Origin: Clostridium_AT stratigraminis
GTDB taxonomy: Bacteria > Bacillota > Clostridia > Clostridiales > Clostridiaceae
Assembly: GCF_045310675.1 (NCBI RefSeq)
Contig: NZ_JBJHZZ010000004.1
Coordinates: 124,001-188,000, forward strand
DNA length: 64,000 nucleotides
Direction of reading: 5' to 3'
A program made the translations under genes and the position numbers. Under the pieces are notes generated by a model that was not told the DNA's origin, did not search any database, and was given only the letters and a program-made list of their open reading frames with translations. Position 1 is the first letter of the stretch; each line of letters starts with the position of its first letter. Positions 1 through 7,910 of this stretch are shown one piece after another.

Positions 1-410
1 ATAAAAAATTCTCCGCCGCTTTTAAGAACTCTGTTTATCTCCCTTATAATAGTCCCAATTCCGTAAGTATTAGTATGAGATATAACATGATAAGCAAGTA
101 AGCAGTCAAAGGCATTATCCATATAAGGCAGTTTATTTATATCGCCAAGAGCAGTATTAATGCTTAGGCCTAACTCTTCAGCCTTACTATTTAGAGTATC
201 TAATCCAACTTGCGATAAATCCAGGCTGTAAGTATTAAAGCCATTTTCTGCAAATAAAATTGAGTGTCTGCCAAGCCCACAGCCTAGATCTAAAAATTTT
301 GAAAACCCTAGTGCTTTCCATCTATTCACATAGTAATATACATCCTCAGAAGGCTCTGACCATAAGGTATCCTCGACTACTGACCAATTCCACTCTTTTG
401 AATTAACCAT
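1..410 (-). CDS. class I SAM-dependent methyltransferase (3' end outside window)
   Basis: The first ~136 codons of a methyltransferase are visible; the gene runs off the left edge. The ATG at 410 is preceded by AGGGGA. Around residue 40 the translation reads LDLGCGLGRHS, the glycine-rich AdoMet-binding motif I of Rossmann methyltransferases. An acidic residue follows at the end of strand 2 (YSLDLS), then DINKLPYMDNAFDCLLAYHV, typical of the Methyltransf_11/25 families. The substrate cannot be inferred. It is separated from tyrS by about 115 bp and is probably an independent unit. Confidence 0.75.
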   Translation of the reverse strand, partial: MVNSKEWNWSVVEDTLWSEPSEDVYYYVNRWKALGFSKFLDLGCGLGRHSILFAENGFNTYSLDLSQVGLDTLNSKAEELGLSINTALGDINKLPYMDNAFDCLLAYHVISHTNTYGIGTIIREINRVLKSGGEFF

Positions 411-526
411 CTTATTTTTATCCCCTAAACAAATATACTTTCTTTGTATTAATTATATTCAATTATATGGGTAATTCATAAGAATTACAATTTATTTATA
501 GAATAACTTGTAAATTATTCATTGCT

Positions 527-1723
527 CTATTGCAACAGCTTAATAAAGTTCCTCTTTCCAACTTGAAGAATGTCATTATTGTTAAAATTAAACTTCATGG
601 CATCAAATATTTTTTCTCCGTTAAGCTTAATACCGCCCTGTGCTATAAGTCTTCTAGCCTCACTTTTAGAGCTTATTAAATTTGAATTTATTAATATTTC
701 TATTAAAGTTTCCCCAGGACTAAGCTTAAATTCTGGAATATCAAGAGGAACTTCATTTTTTTGAAAAAGGCTTTTAAAGTATTCTTCTGAGAGTTTAGCT
801 TCAGCTTCCCCATGGTATAAGCTTGTAATTTCCTTAGCTAGTATCATTTTAACATCTCTTGGATTTACTCCTTTTTTAAGCTCCTCCTTAATTTTATCAA
901 TTTCATCAGGATGAATATCTGTAGCAAGTTCAAAGTATTTAATTATTAAATCGTCAGGAATTTGCATAGTCTTAACATACATATCTTTAGCAGGCTCATT
1001 AATTCCGATATAGTTTCCAAGGCTTTTACTCATCTTATTAACGCCATCAATACCCTCAAGTATAGGCATAAAAAGTGCTACCTGCGGTTCTATTTCATAA
1101 TCCTTTTGTAAAGTTCTGCCCATAAGAATATTAAATCTTTGATCCGTTCCTCCAAGTTCAATATCTGCATTTATAGCCACAGAATCAAAGCCCTGCATTA
1201 GTGGGTAAAAAAACTCATGAATTCCAATACTCTGCTGATTATTAAATCTATTTTTAAAATCTTCTCTTTCAAGCATTCTTGCTACTGTGTATTTCCCTGC
1301 AAGCTCAATTACTTCTTTAAAATTTAGCTTAGAAAGCCACCGACTATTAAAGGTCAATTTTGTTTTATCTTTGTCTAATATCTTAAATACCTGCCTTTCA
1401 TAGGTTTTTGCGTTTTTCAAAACTTCCTCACTTGTAAGTTGTTTTCTAGTTTTTGACTTACCTGTAGGATCACCGATCATGCCTGTAAAATCACCAATAA
1501 TTATTACAATTTGGTGATCTAAATCCTGTATTTGCTTCATTTTTCTAAGCACAACAGCATGGCCAAGATGAATATCTGGAGCTGAAGGATCAAGTCCAAG
1601 CTTAACTATAAGGGGCCTATTTTCCATTTGTGCTTTTGATAATTTTCTTTCTAAATCCTCTAGACTTATTACTTCAGCAGCACCTTTTGTTATTATCTTG
1701 ATTTGTTCTTTTACACTAATCAT
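527..1723 (-). CDS. tyrS: tyrosyl-tRNA synthetase (TyrZ-type)
   Basis: Charges tRNA-Tyr with tyrosine in the cytosol. The 398-residue class I enzyme carries the HIGH-type motif as PDIHLGH near residue 51 and KMSKS near residue 231. The tyrosine-pocket region GGTDQRFN is present, and an S4-like RNA-binding domain forms the C-terminus (SKSEARRLIAQGGIKLNGEKI region). The PSAPDIHLGH form resembles the TyrZ subgroup rather than E. coli TyrS. Start ATG 1723 follows AGGAGG at 1731-1736. That site is the proximal boundary of an inserted repeat (1731-1860), beyond which lies a T-box leader. Expression is therefore probably controlled by uncharged tRNA-Tyr through transcription antitermination. Confidence 0.97.
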   Translation of the reverse strand: MISVKEQIKIITKGAAEVISLEDLERKLSKAQMENRPLIVKLGLDPSAPDIHLGHAVVLRKMKQIQDLDHQIVIIIGDFTGMIGDPTGKSKTRKQLTSEEVLKNAKTYERQVFKILDKDKTKLTFNSRWLSKLNFKEVIELAGKYTVARMLEREDFKNRFNNQQSIGIHEFFYPLMQGFDSVAINADIELGGTDQRFNILMGRTLQKDYEIEPQVALFMPILEGIDGVNKMSKSLGNYIGINEPAKDMYVKTMQIPDDLIIKYFELATDIHPDEIDKIKEELKKGVNPRDVKMILAKEITSLYHGEAEAKLSEEYFKSLFQKNEVPLDIPEFKLSPGETLIEILINSNLISSKSEARRLIAQGGIKLNGEKIFDAMKFNFNNNDILQVGKRNFIKLLQ

Positions 1724-1730
1724 TTTTATT

Positions 1731-1860
1731 CCTCCTATTTAGTCGGAAGCACTGAGTAGTTTAAGACCAGTCACTCCCGTTGGCAACACTGGTTAGTCTA
1801 GCTTACCGATTGCTCATGGTTAGGCTACCCGTAGAAGCCCACTTAGGACTTTAACCTCCT
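1731..1860 (-). repeat. SD-inserted hairpin repeat, copy A (long form)
   Basis: A 130-bp element lies between two AGGAGG sequences (1855-1860 distal, 1731-1736 proximal) just before the tyrS start. It shares blocks with copies at 7818-7905, 24941-25094, 39246-39335 and 50320-50408. It carries the extra central block (about 1787-1838) otherwise found only in copy D. Its distal hairpin is mismatched: the left arm is the TTAAAGTCC type, the right arm is the GGGCTTCTAC type found in the second hairpin of copy D. It looks like a recombinant or deletion derivative of a double-hairpin copy. Confidence 0.85.
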
Positions 1861-1873
1861 CTTTTTTAATTTC

Positions 1874-2165
1874 AAAAAAACAAAAGCTCTCGTCCTTTAT
1901 TTCCATAAAGGACGAGAGCATAAACCCCGTGTTACCACCTTAATTCATTAATATGTCACCATATTAACCTCTTCAAGTACAGTTTTACTAAACGATACTC
2001 TATCACTATAACGGGTAAAGGGCTCCGTAAACAGCCTATTAAATTAAGGTAATATCCTTAATTACAATTCAGCCTTCTGCTCAGAGACGTATTCAAATAT
2101 TGTTTCTTGACCCTCTCACCAACCGGGAACTCTCTGTAAAGAAAATTAATATTCTACTCTTTCTC
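1874..2165 (-). promoter_or_regulatory. T-box leader of tyrS
   Basis: In gene sense the leader contains the T-box core GGTGGTAACACGG (1925-1938). A long perfect terminator hairpin follows (stem arms GCTCTCGTCC type, 1886-1919) and ends in a seven-T run (1874-1880). Stem I lies around 2090-2150 and contains GAATAC, offering UAC as a tyrosine specifier codon. Uncharged tRNA-Tyr should pair with the specifier and the T-box bulge and favour the antiterminator. The match of specifier to gene supports the call. The exact 5' end is inferred from the promoter. Confidence 0.93.
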
Positions 2166-2194
2166 ATCAAAGCATTTTATTATTATTTTTATAT

Positions 2195-2223
2195 ATTATA
2201 TAACAGTTTAAGGAATATTACAA
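2195..2223 (-). promoter_or_regulatory. sigma-A type promoter of the tyrS T-box transcript
   Basis: In gene sense, TTGTAA (2218-2223) and TATAAT (2195-2200) are separated by exactly 17 bp. It is placed about 30-45 bp before the start of T-box stem I. The serS T-box has the same -35/-10 hexamers and spacing. Confidence 0.75.
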
Positions 2224-2278
2224 TAGATAAATCATATTCTCATATGTGTTTATTAAATCTTTAATCTAAAAACCTAAT

Positions 2279-3295
2279 TTAATCCAAAGCTTCGACAAAG
2301 TCCAATACATTCTCTTTTTTAGTAGCCCAGGAGGTTACAAGGCGTATTGCAGAATTCTCTTCATCAACCTTCTCCCAAATATAAAAAGAGAAGTTTTTCA
2401 AAAGTTTTTCAATTAACTTATTTGGAAGTATGGGGAATATTTGATTTGACGGAGAATCAATTAAAAATCCATAGCCAGCCGCCTTAATTCCGTCCCTTAA
2501 TATATAAACCATATCATTTGCATGTTTTGCCAAGTCAAAGTATAGGTCATCCTTAAAAAGTTCAAGAAACTGCATTCCAAGAAGTCTTCCTTTAGCAAGC
2601 ATAGCCCCCTTTTGTTTAATAAAAAATCTAAAATCCTCTTTTAGTGAATCTTTACAAATTACTAAAGCTTCCCCTATTAAGGCACCGTTTTTAGTTCCAC
2701 CTATGTAGAAGGCATCAACTAGGTTACCTAGGTCAGAGAGTTTTAGATCATTAGCTTCTGAGCAGAGTGCAGATCCCAGTCTAGCCCCGTCAACATATAA
2801 ATATAGTTTGTTTTCTCTGCAGAATTTGCTTAGCTCTTCTAGTTCCTTTTTGGAATATATAGTTCCAATTTCTGAAGAATTTGATATGTAAACTAATTTT
2901 GGCTTTACCATATGTTCATCTATATAGGCCTCTAATGCAGGCATAATAAGCGAAGGAGTAAGTTTTCCATCACTAGATGCTATAGAAATAACCTTATGAC
3001 CTGTATTTTCAATAGCTCCAGTTTCATGAACCAGTATATGTCCTGTATTTGCCGCAATAGCTGCTTCATGCGGTCTTAAAAAAGAAGAAATAATAGTTAA
3101 ATTAGTCTGAGTTCCTCCTGGTATAAAATGAATATCTATATCTATGCGCCCAATTTTTTTCTTAATTAATTCAGCTGCCTTTATGCAGTATGGGTCCTCT
3201 CCATACCCTTCAACCTGTTCCATGTTCGATTCAAGGAGAGCATTTAGTATTCTAGGATGAGCTCCCTCACTATAATCATTCTTAAAGCTGTACAT
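2279..3295 (-). CDS. ltaE: low-specificity L-threonine aldolase
   Basis: A PLP-dependent fold-type I enzyme of 338 residues, predicted to cleave L-threonine or allo-threonine to glycine and acetaldehyde. Visible family features are the N-terminal YSEGAHPRIL segment, VDGARLGSAL (aspartate contacting the PLP pyridine nitrogen) and GGTKNGALIGEA, where the lysine forms the Schiff base. The length is normal for the beta-eliminating lyase family. ATG 3295 follows GGAGG at 3304-3308, which bounds a degenerate copy of the SD-inserted repeat. The gene stands alone, with a plus-strand transporter gene diverging upstream. Confidence 0.93.
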   Translation of the reverse strand: MYSFKNDYSEGAHPRILNALLESNMEQVEGYGEDPYCIKAAELIKKKIGRIDIDIHFIPGGTQTNLTIISSFLRPHEAAIAANTGHILVHETGAIENTGHKVISIASSDGKLTPSLIMPALEAYIDEHMVKPKLVYISNSSEIGTIYSKKELEELSKFCRENKLYLYVDGARLGSALCSEANDLKLSDLGNLVDAFYIGGTKNGALIGEALVICKDSLKEDFRFFIKQKGAMLAKGRLLGMQFLELFKDDLYFDLAKHANDMVYILRDGIKAAGYGFLIDSPSNQIFPILPNKLIEKLLKNFSFYIWEKVDEENSAIRLVTSWATKKENVLDFVEALD

Positions 3296-3303
3296 TTATA
3301 TAA

Positions 3304-3386
3304 CCTCCTTCTATGGAAATACAAGGTAGTTTAAGTTTTGCTACTTACAAGCTACTCGTTAAAGTCCATTTAGAACTTTATCCTCC
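3304..3386 (-). repeat. SD-inserted hairpin repeat, copy B (degenerate)
   Basis: An 83-bp segment between GGAGG at 3382-3386 and GGAGG at 3304-3308, directly before the ltaE start. The distal half is clearly homologous to other copies (ATAAAGTTCTAAATGGACTT, then AACGAGTAGCTTG). The proximal half has diverged and lacks the CCGACTAAAAGG end. It is probably an old, decaying copy. Confidence 0.7.
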
Positions 3387-3579
3387 ATTATGTTACAATA
3401 AAATTATAACCTACTCCTCACCTTTTATCAAAATAAAAATAAATTTAGAATTGCATTGTAATTATAATATCATTCTTGCAGTAAATCAGGGTACTATTTA
3501 AGAGTTTTCTAAATAAGCTTTATTTTTATCCAAATTATGTTAAAATGATAGTGTAAAATAAAAGAAAGCGGTGATTATT

Positions 3580-4647
3580 ATGTTTTTAGGATTAGTAATT
3601 ATCCTATTATTGGTGCTTACTTTGCCTTTTAAGATTAAAATCGTAGAACACAACCTGGAGGTCTTTCTTTTCTTAATGGGTATTTCATCAACAATTGTTT
3701 CTGGGGTTTTAAACACCCACCTAATACTTGATGTTTTTCAAAATAAACTAATTTATTTTATAGCTTTAGCTGTTTTAATAGCAGGGTTAATTTTTAAAGC
3801 TTTAAAGGAGAAGGTTCAAGGGATTATAAACATTATTTTAAAAAAACTTTCCCTCAAAATTTTCATCTTTTTAGTAATTGTAATTTTAGGACTAGCCTCC
3901 AGTGTTATAACTGCAATAATTTCTGCATTATTATTGGTGGAAATAGTTAACGCTATGCCGATTAAAAGAAAGGATAAGGTAAATATCGTTATACTTGCCT
4001 GCTTTTCAATTGGTCTTGGAGCGGTTTTAACCCCCGTTGGAGAGCCACTTGCAACTATAGTTATCTCAAAGCTTAATGCTAACTTCTGGTATCTTGCAGA
4101 GTGTTTAGGTATTTATATTATTTCTGGTGTGTTACTTATGGGACTACTAGGTGCATTTATTATTAAAGCTGATAAGGTCAAGGTACATGACGATTTTAAA
4201 GCTGTAAACCATAAACATGATGAGGATTATTATTTTCTTGATCCAGATATTGATAATGAAACTTATAAGGAAGTAATATTTAGAGCTTTAAAAATATTCC
4301 TTTTCATATTTGCACTAGAACTATTAGGTGCAGGTTTTAAGCCACTTATTGATACATACATTATAAATTTAGATAGCAAACTGCTTTATTTTATTAATAT
4401 GATTTCTGCAGTTTTAGATAATGCAACTTTAGCTGCTGCCGAAATTAGTCTAAAAATGACAAAGATACAAATTGAGTCTGTACTTATGGGACTTCTAATC
4501 AGTGGAGGTATGCTCATACCAGGAAATATTCCTAATATAATTTCAGCTCATAAACTTAAGATTAATAGCAAAGAATGGGCCAAGCTTGGTGTTCCTGTGG
4601 GAGCTGCTCTAATGCTCTTATATTTTGTTATTATCTTTATATTTTAA
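3580..4647 (+). CDS. DUF1646 family membrane protein, putative cation transporter
   Basis: An integral membrane protein of 355 residues with about ten hydrophobic helices, resembling the DUF1646 family of the ion-transporter superfamily that includes NhaD and ArsB. Diagnostic conserved segments are TPVGEPLATIVISKL, DNATLAAAEI and the C-terminal GGMLIPGNIPNII motif; such re-entrant GxP/N loops line the substrate path in this superfamily. The ion has not been assigned for the family. I chose ATG 3580 because GGTGA lies 5 nt upstream; an in-frame GTG at 3571 would overlap that site. It is transcribed alone. Confidence 0.8.
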   Translation: MFLGLVIILLLVLTLPFKIKIVEHNLEVFLFLMGISSTIVSGVLNTHLILDVFQNKLIYFIALAVLIAGLIFKALKEKVQGIINIILKKLSLKIFIFLVIVILGLASSVITAIISALLLVEIVNAMPIKRKDKVNIVILACFSIGLGAVLTPVGEPLATIVISKLNANFWYLAECLGIYIISGVLLMGLLGAFIIKADKVKVHDDFKAVNHKHDEDYYFLDPDIDNETYKEVIFRALKIFLFIFALELLGAGFKPLIDTYIINLDSKLLYFINMISAVLDNATLAAAEISLKMTKIQIESVLMGLLISGGMLIPGNIPNIISAHKLKINSKEWAKLGVPVGAALMLLYFVIIFIF

Positions 4648-4658
4648 TATAATCGCCA

Positions 4659-4685
4659 TAAGCCAAGCGGGTAACCCTTGGCTTA
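4659..4685. terminator. 9-bp inverted repeat after the DUF1646 gene
   Basis: TAAGCCAAG (4659-4667) and CTTGGCTTA (4677-4685) form a perfect 9-bp hairpin 12 bp after the stop codon. No T-run follows on the plus strand, so it is a weak or factor-assisted terminator, or only an mRNA 3'-end stabiliser. Confidence 0.4.
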
Positions 4686-4717
4686 AAAATTGTGTTAATT
4701 TGTCGGAAAATTCAGAA

Positions 4718-4746
4718 TTGATTAATTTGGTAATTAAATGTATAAT
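4718..4746 (+). promoter_or_regulatory. sigma-A type promoter of the alanine symporter gene
   Basis: TTGATT (4718-4723) and TATAAT (4741-4746) are 17 bp apart and lie 37 bp before the start codon at 4783. Confidence 0.75.
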
Positions 4747-4782
4747 TTAGTTGTAAATAAATAAAAAAGAGGGGGAATTTTT

Positions 4783-6171
4783 ATGGAATCGTTCGGAAAA
4801 CTAATAGCCCAAATTGATGGATGGCTTTGGGGCCTGCCGCTTATTATTTTATTGTTCGGCACTCATCTATTCTTAACCTTTAGGCTTAAATTCATTCAAC
4901 GTTATATAGGCAAGGCTATTAAGCTTTCTGTAACTAAGGACGATTTTGCAGAAGGTGATGTAAGTCAATTTAGTGCATTATGTACGGCTCTAGCAGCTAC
5001 AATTGGTACTGGCAATATTGTTGGAGTTGCTACAGCAGTGGGACTTGGTGGTCCTGGTGCAGTTCTTTGGTGCTGGCTCACTGGTGTATTTGGAATAGCT
5101 ACAAAATATTCCGAAGCTCTATTATCAGTAAAATATCGTGTAAAGACTAAGGATGGTACAATGGCAGGCGGACCTATGTATGTTCTTGAACATGGACTTA
5201 AGGCTAAGTGGGCCGGGGTTTTGTTTGCAATCTTTACTAGCGTTGCTGCTTTCGGTATAGGTTGTATGGTACAAGCTAACTCAGTTTCAGCAATGACTTA
5301 TGAGACATTTAAAATTCCTACTTGGGCCACAGGAATAATAATAGCTGCATTGACAGCGGTTGTTATACTTGGCGGAATAAAAAAGATAGCTAAGGTTTGC
5401 GATATCCTTGTTCCTTTTATGGCTATTTTTTATGTATTAGGCTGCTTAATACTTTTAGCTTTAGGTTATAAAACTATTGGCAGTACAATTAGCTTAATTA
5501 TTTCAGATGCTTTCTCACCCCAAGCTGCTGTTGGCGGATTTGCTGGTGCTGGCGTTATGTTGGCTATGAGATATGGTATTGCAAGAGGACTTTTCTCAAA
5601 TGAATCAGGTCTTGGTAGTGCACCTATAGTAGCAGCTGCTGCTCAGACTAGAAACCCAGTTAAACAAGCCCTTGTTTCCTCAACAGGAACCTTCTGGGAT
5701 ACAGTTGTAGTATGTGCAATGACCGGTTTAGTGCTAGTAAATTCAGGTGCTTGGCAGCAAGGCTTAAAGGGAGCTGCGCTTACTAAAACAGCCTTCGCAG
5801 ACATACCAGTTGTAGGTCCTATAATTTTAACAATTGGTCTTTTAACCTTCGTATTTTCAACTATACTTGGATGGTCCTACTATGGTGAAAAGGCAATTGA
5901 ATACTTATTAGGTAAAAAAGCAATTTTGCCATATAGAATACTTTGGGTTATATTTGTTTTTGTAGGCTCAATATTCTCACTAAACTTAGTATGGGATTTA
6001 GCTGACTTGTTTAATGGGCTTATGGCAATTCCAAACCTAGTAGCATTATTAGTACTAAGTCCGATAATTGCAAAGGAAACTAAAAAATATCTATGGGATA
6101 ACAACTTAGAAGAAATTAATAATGAGCCTGCTATTGTAATTAAAGAAAATAACAATAACATTACTATGTAA
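4783..6171 (+). CDS. sodium:alanine/glycine symporter (AgcS family)
   Basis: A 462-residue membrane protein of the alanine-or-glycine:cation symporter (AgcS, SSS-like LeuT-fold) family, importing alanine or glycine with Na+ or H+. Family signatures are ALAATIGTGNIVGVATA near residue 70, GGPGAVLWCWLTGVFGIATKYSE, AGGPMYVLE, and FSNESGLGSAPIVAAAA near residue 268. About eleven transmembrane helices can be counted. Length is typical. GAGGGGG precedes ATG 4783. It is monocistronic with its own promoter and converges on the PAP2 gene. Confidence 0.95.
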   Translation: MESFGKLIAQIDGWLWGLPLIILLFGTHLFLTFRLKFIQRYIGKAIKLSVTKDDFAEGDVSQFSALCTALAATIGTGNIVGVATAVGLGGPGAVLWCWLTGVFGIATKYSEALLSVKYRVKTKDGTMAGGPMYVLEHGLKAKWAGVLFAIFTSVAAFGIGCMVQANSVSAMTYETFKIPTWATGIIIAALTAVVILGGIKKIAKVCDILVPFMAIFYVLGCLILLALGYKTIGSTISLIISDAFSPQAAVGGFAGAGVMLAMRYGIARGLFSNESGLGSAPIVAAAAQTRNPVKQALVSSTGTFWDTVVVCAMTGLVLVNSGAWQQGLKGAALTKTAFADIPVVGPIILTIGLLTFVFSTILGWSYYGEKAIEYLLGKKAILPYRILWVIFVFVGSIFSLNLVWDLADLFNGLMAIPNLVALLVLSPIIAKETKKYLWDNNLEEINNEPAIVIKENNNNITM

Positions 6172-6195
6172 TAAATAAAAACTAGTCATAATTCA

Positions 6196-6220
6196 TAAGG
6201 CTGCTATTATAGCAGCCTTA
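6196..6220. terminator. convergent terminator hairpin
   Basis: A perfect 10-bp stem, TAAGGCTGCT / AGCAGCCTTA with a 5-nt loop, lies between the convergent symporter and PAP2 genes. The flanks are T-poor, so termination strength is uncertain. Confidence 0.5.
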
Positions 6221-6256
6221 ATCTATTAATATAAGTAATAACTAATATAGATGACA

Positions 6257-6811
6257 TTATTTTATTATTTTTTTCTCTACTTTCTCATATAAGTTTTCTA
6301 CTAAACTTCTTAATTTTTTATTATAAATATACACTGTGATAATAACTAAAGCATATGCCCCAATAACATCTAATGGATAATGATGACCAACGTATACTCT
6401 AGAAAAACCTACAACTACTGATAATATGGTAAGTATTACACTAAGTAATTTGTTATACTTTGAAAGCCCTAAGGCTATGCTCATGGTACCAGTAGCATGA
6501 TCACTTGGAAATGAGGCATCCTCAACATGAGGGAATAATAAATTTACCTTATTATGAACAAATGGCCTGTCAACATAATATATATTCCCAATTATAAAAA
6601 CTAACATAAGATTAATAACGGTAATTACAAAGGTGCTGAAAGCCGCTTTTCTATAGTCTAAGTTATGGCTTGTAATACCTAGAATAAAAACTATGGCCAA
6701 AGCAGCCATAAAACCATAAGGGACATATTTTGAAAAAATTATCATTAATTTATCCAAAGCATTGTCTTTATAAGCTAAATTATTTATAAGTCTAAAAATT
6801 TGAAAATTCAT
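6257..6811 (-). CDS. PAP2 family phosphatase, probable undecaprenyl-diphosphatase (BcrC-like)
   Basis: A small integral membrane phosphatase of 184 residues. The tripartite PAP2 signature is complete: YYVDRPF (motif 1), FPSDHATG (motif 2, catalytic His) and SRVYVGHHYPLDV (motif 3, nucleophilic His and Asp). Five to six membrane segments alternate with these motifs, so catalysis would face the outside. BcrC-like members recycle undecaprenyl pyrophosphate for cell-wall synthesis; a lipid-phosphate phosphatase role cannot be excluded. ATG 6811 follows AGGAAGG. It is a single gene. Confidence 0.85.
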   Translation of the reverse strand: MNFQIFRLINNLAYKDNALDKLMIIFSKYVPYGFMAALAIVFILGITSHNLDYRKAAFSTFVITVINLMLVFIIGNIYYVDRPFVHNKVNLLFPHVEDASFPSDHATGTMSIALGLSKYNKLLSVILTILSVVVGFSRVYVGHHYPLDVIGAYALVIITVYIYNKKLRSLVENLYEKVEKKIIK

Positions 6812-7132
6812 TGTTTTACCTTCCTTTCAATAAACATAGCTATCTAAATTTCATCTTCAATTATAAAACTTTAAAGTTTTATAATTATTACTCTAATAGT
6901 ATGTATTATCTATTAAATTAGTAATCACTAAGCCAACTTCTTTATAATATACAGCAAAAATTAAAAATTTTTAAAGATAATATTAAAATTAGATTAAATT
7001 TTTAATTTTAAAAATGATGCTTAAAAAAGGTCAGATAAATTAAAATAAAATTTATCTGACCTTTTATGTAACATATTTTCTGTATTGCAGCGATTTATCA
7101 TATTTTTCAATTTTGGGTACAGCTCTTCTTTT
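6812..7132. other. intergenic region between PAP2 and acyltransferase genes
   Basis: About 320 bp, very AT-rich, with no coding signal. It holds the presumed PAP2 promoter on the minus strand and the strong hairpin at 7025-7065. I see no repeat or RNA gene. Confidence 0.6.
7025..7065 (-). terminator. intrinsic terminator after the acyltransferase gene
   Basis: A perfect 16-bp stem (AAAAGGTCAGATAAAT / ATTTATCTGACCTTTT) ending in six T residues in the minus-strand sense. It lies 70 bp after the acyltransferase stop. Confidence 0.85.
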
Positions 7133-7813
7133 CTATATAGTTTCTAATCGAGAAAATTCTTTTTTTAATTTAATAAAAGCTTTTTCTTTCTCCCGCTTGT
7201 ATCCTTCTTCTGTACCAAAGTAAATTGGCTCACCAATAAAAATAGTACGTTTGCAATTACTTATATATAGCGGTATAAAAGGAAGATGTTTGCCTGTCTC
7301 CCGGATATAATATCTTTCTAAATCCAAGAATCCCTTATACATTTCTCCCATATTAGAGGTTGAATTTGCATAGTCAACTGTTGGAGAAAGAATAATACTC
7401 TGTTCATTTATTAGGGTTTTAATGCTTTCGTTAAAAGTCTTAAAAATTTCTCTTGACCGTCTATAAACTGGTATTGCCTCCATCCCCTGCATAATTGCTG
7501 ATACAATAAAAGATAAGGGGAAAATAAATATGGCAGCTATAAATTTTGGAATACCAAAGCGCTTTGTAAAGGTATAATCATAATACTGTTTAAAGCAGGT
7601 TTTATGATTACAAAATACACTGAGCACCCACATTCGTACTGGTTTATTAAACCATAGTACGCTTAGCAGCGGTCCTCTTGTATTTTGATGATTTATTAGA
7701 TAAACCGCCGGAGAATCTATATTAGAAGTAGGATATACCTTATATGCTGGTGTAAAAATTCTTAGAATAAAACGTAGAATTTTAAAAAAGCATTTTGTAA
7801 AGCGTTTTTTCAT
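7133..7813 (-). CDS. PlsC-like lysophospholipid acyltransferase family protein
   Basis: A 226-residue protein of the LPLAT/PlsC superfamily. The first motif reads LINHQNTRGP, so the usual HX4D catalytic aspartate is replaced by glycine. Other blocks (EAIPVYRRSREIFKTF; a PTVDYANS segment in the place of the EGTRS-like motif) fit loosely. A hydrophobic segment around residues 90-115 suggests membrane association. Acyl-transfer activity is therefore doubtful. It is downstream of, and probably co-transcribed with, the GT2-GtrA gene, suggesting a shared role in a surface glycolipid. Start ATG 7813 follows AGGAGG at 7818-7823, the proximal end of repeat copy C. Confidence 0.7.
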   Translation of the reverse strand: MKKRFTKCFFKILRFILRIFTPAYKVYPTSNIDSPAVYLINHQNTRGPLLSVLWFNKPVRMWVLSVFCNHKTCFKQYYDYTFTKRFGIPKFIAAIFIFPLSFIVSAIMQGMEAIPVYRRSREIFKTFNESIKTLINEQSIILSPTVDYANSTSNMGEMYKGFLDLERYYIRETGKHLPFIPLYISNCKRTIFIGEPIYFGTEEGYKREKEKAFIKLKKEFSRLETI

Positions 7814-7817
7814 TTTT

Positions 7818-7905
7818 CCTCCTAATGTCGGAACACTGAGTAGTTTAGCATACTCGTTCCCACTCGCAAGCTACTCGTTAAAGTCCATTTAGGACTTTAA
7901 CCTCC
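7818..7905 (-). repeat. SD-inserted hairpin repeat, copy C (short form)
   Basis: An 88-bp element between GGAGG at 7901-7905 and AGGAGG at 7818-7823. In gene sense it starts TTAAAGTCC-TAAAT-GGACTTTAA, a perfect 9-bp hairpin, and ends GTTCCGACATTAGGAGG. It separates the glycosyltransferase stop codon from the acyltransferase start. Without it, the two genes would be spaced as in a tight operon. Confidence 0.87.
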
Positions 7906-7910
7906 CTTAA

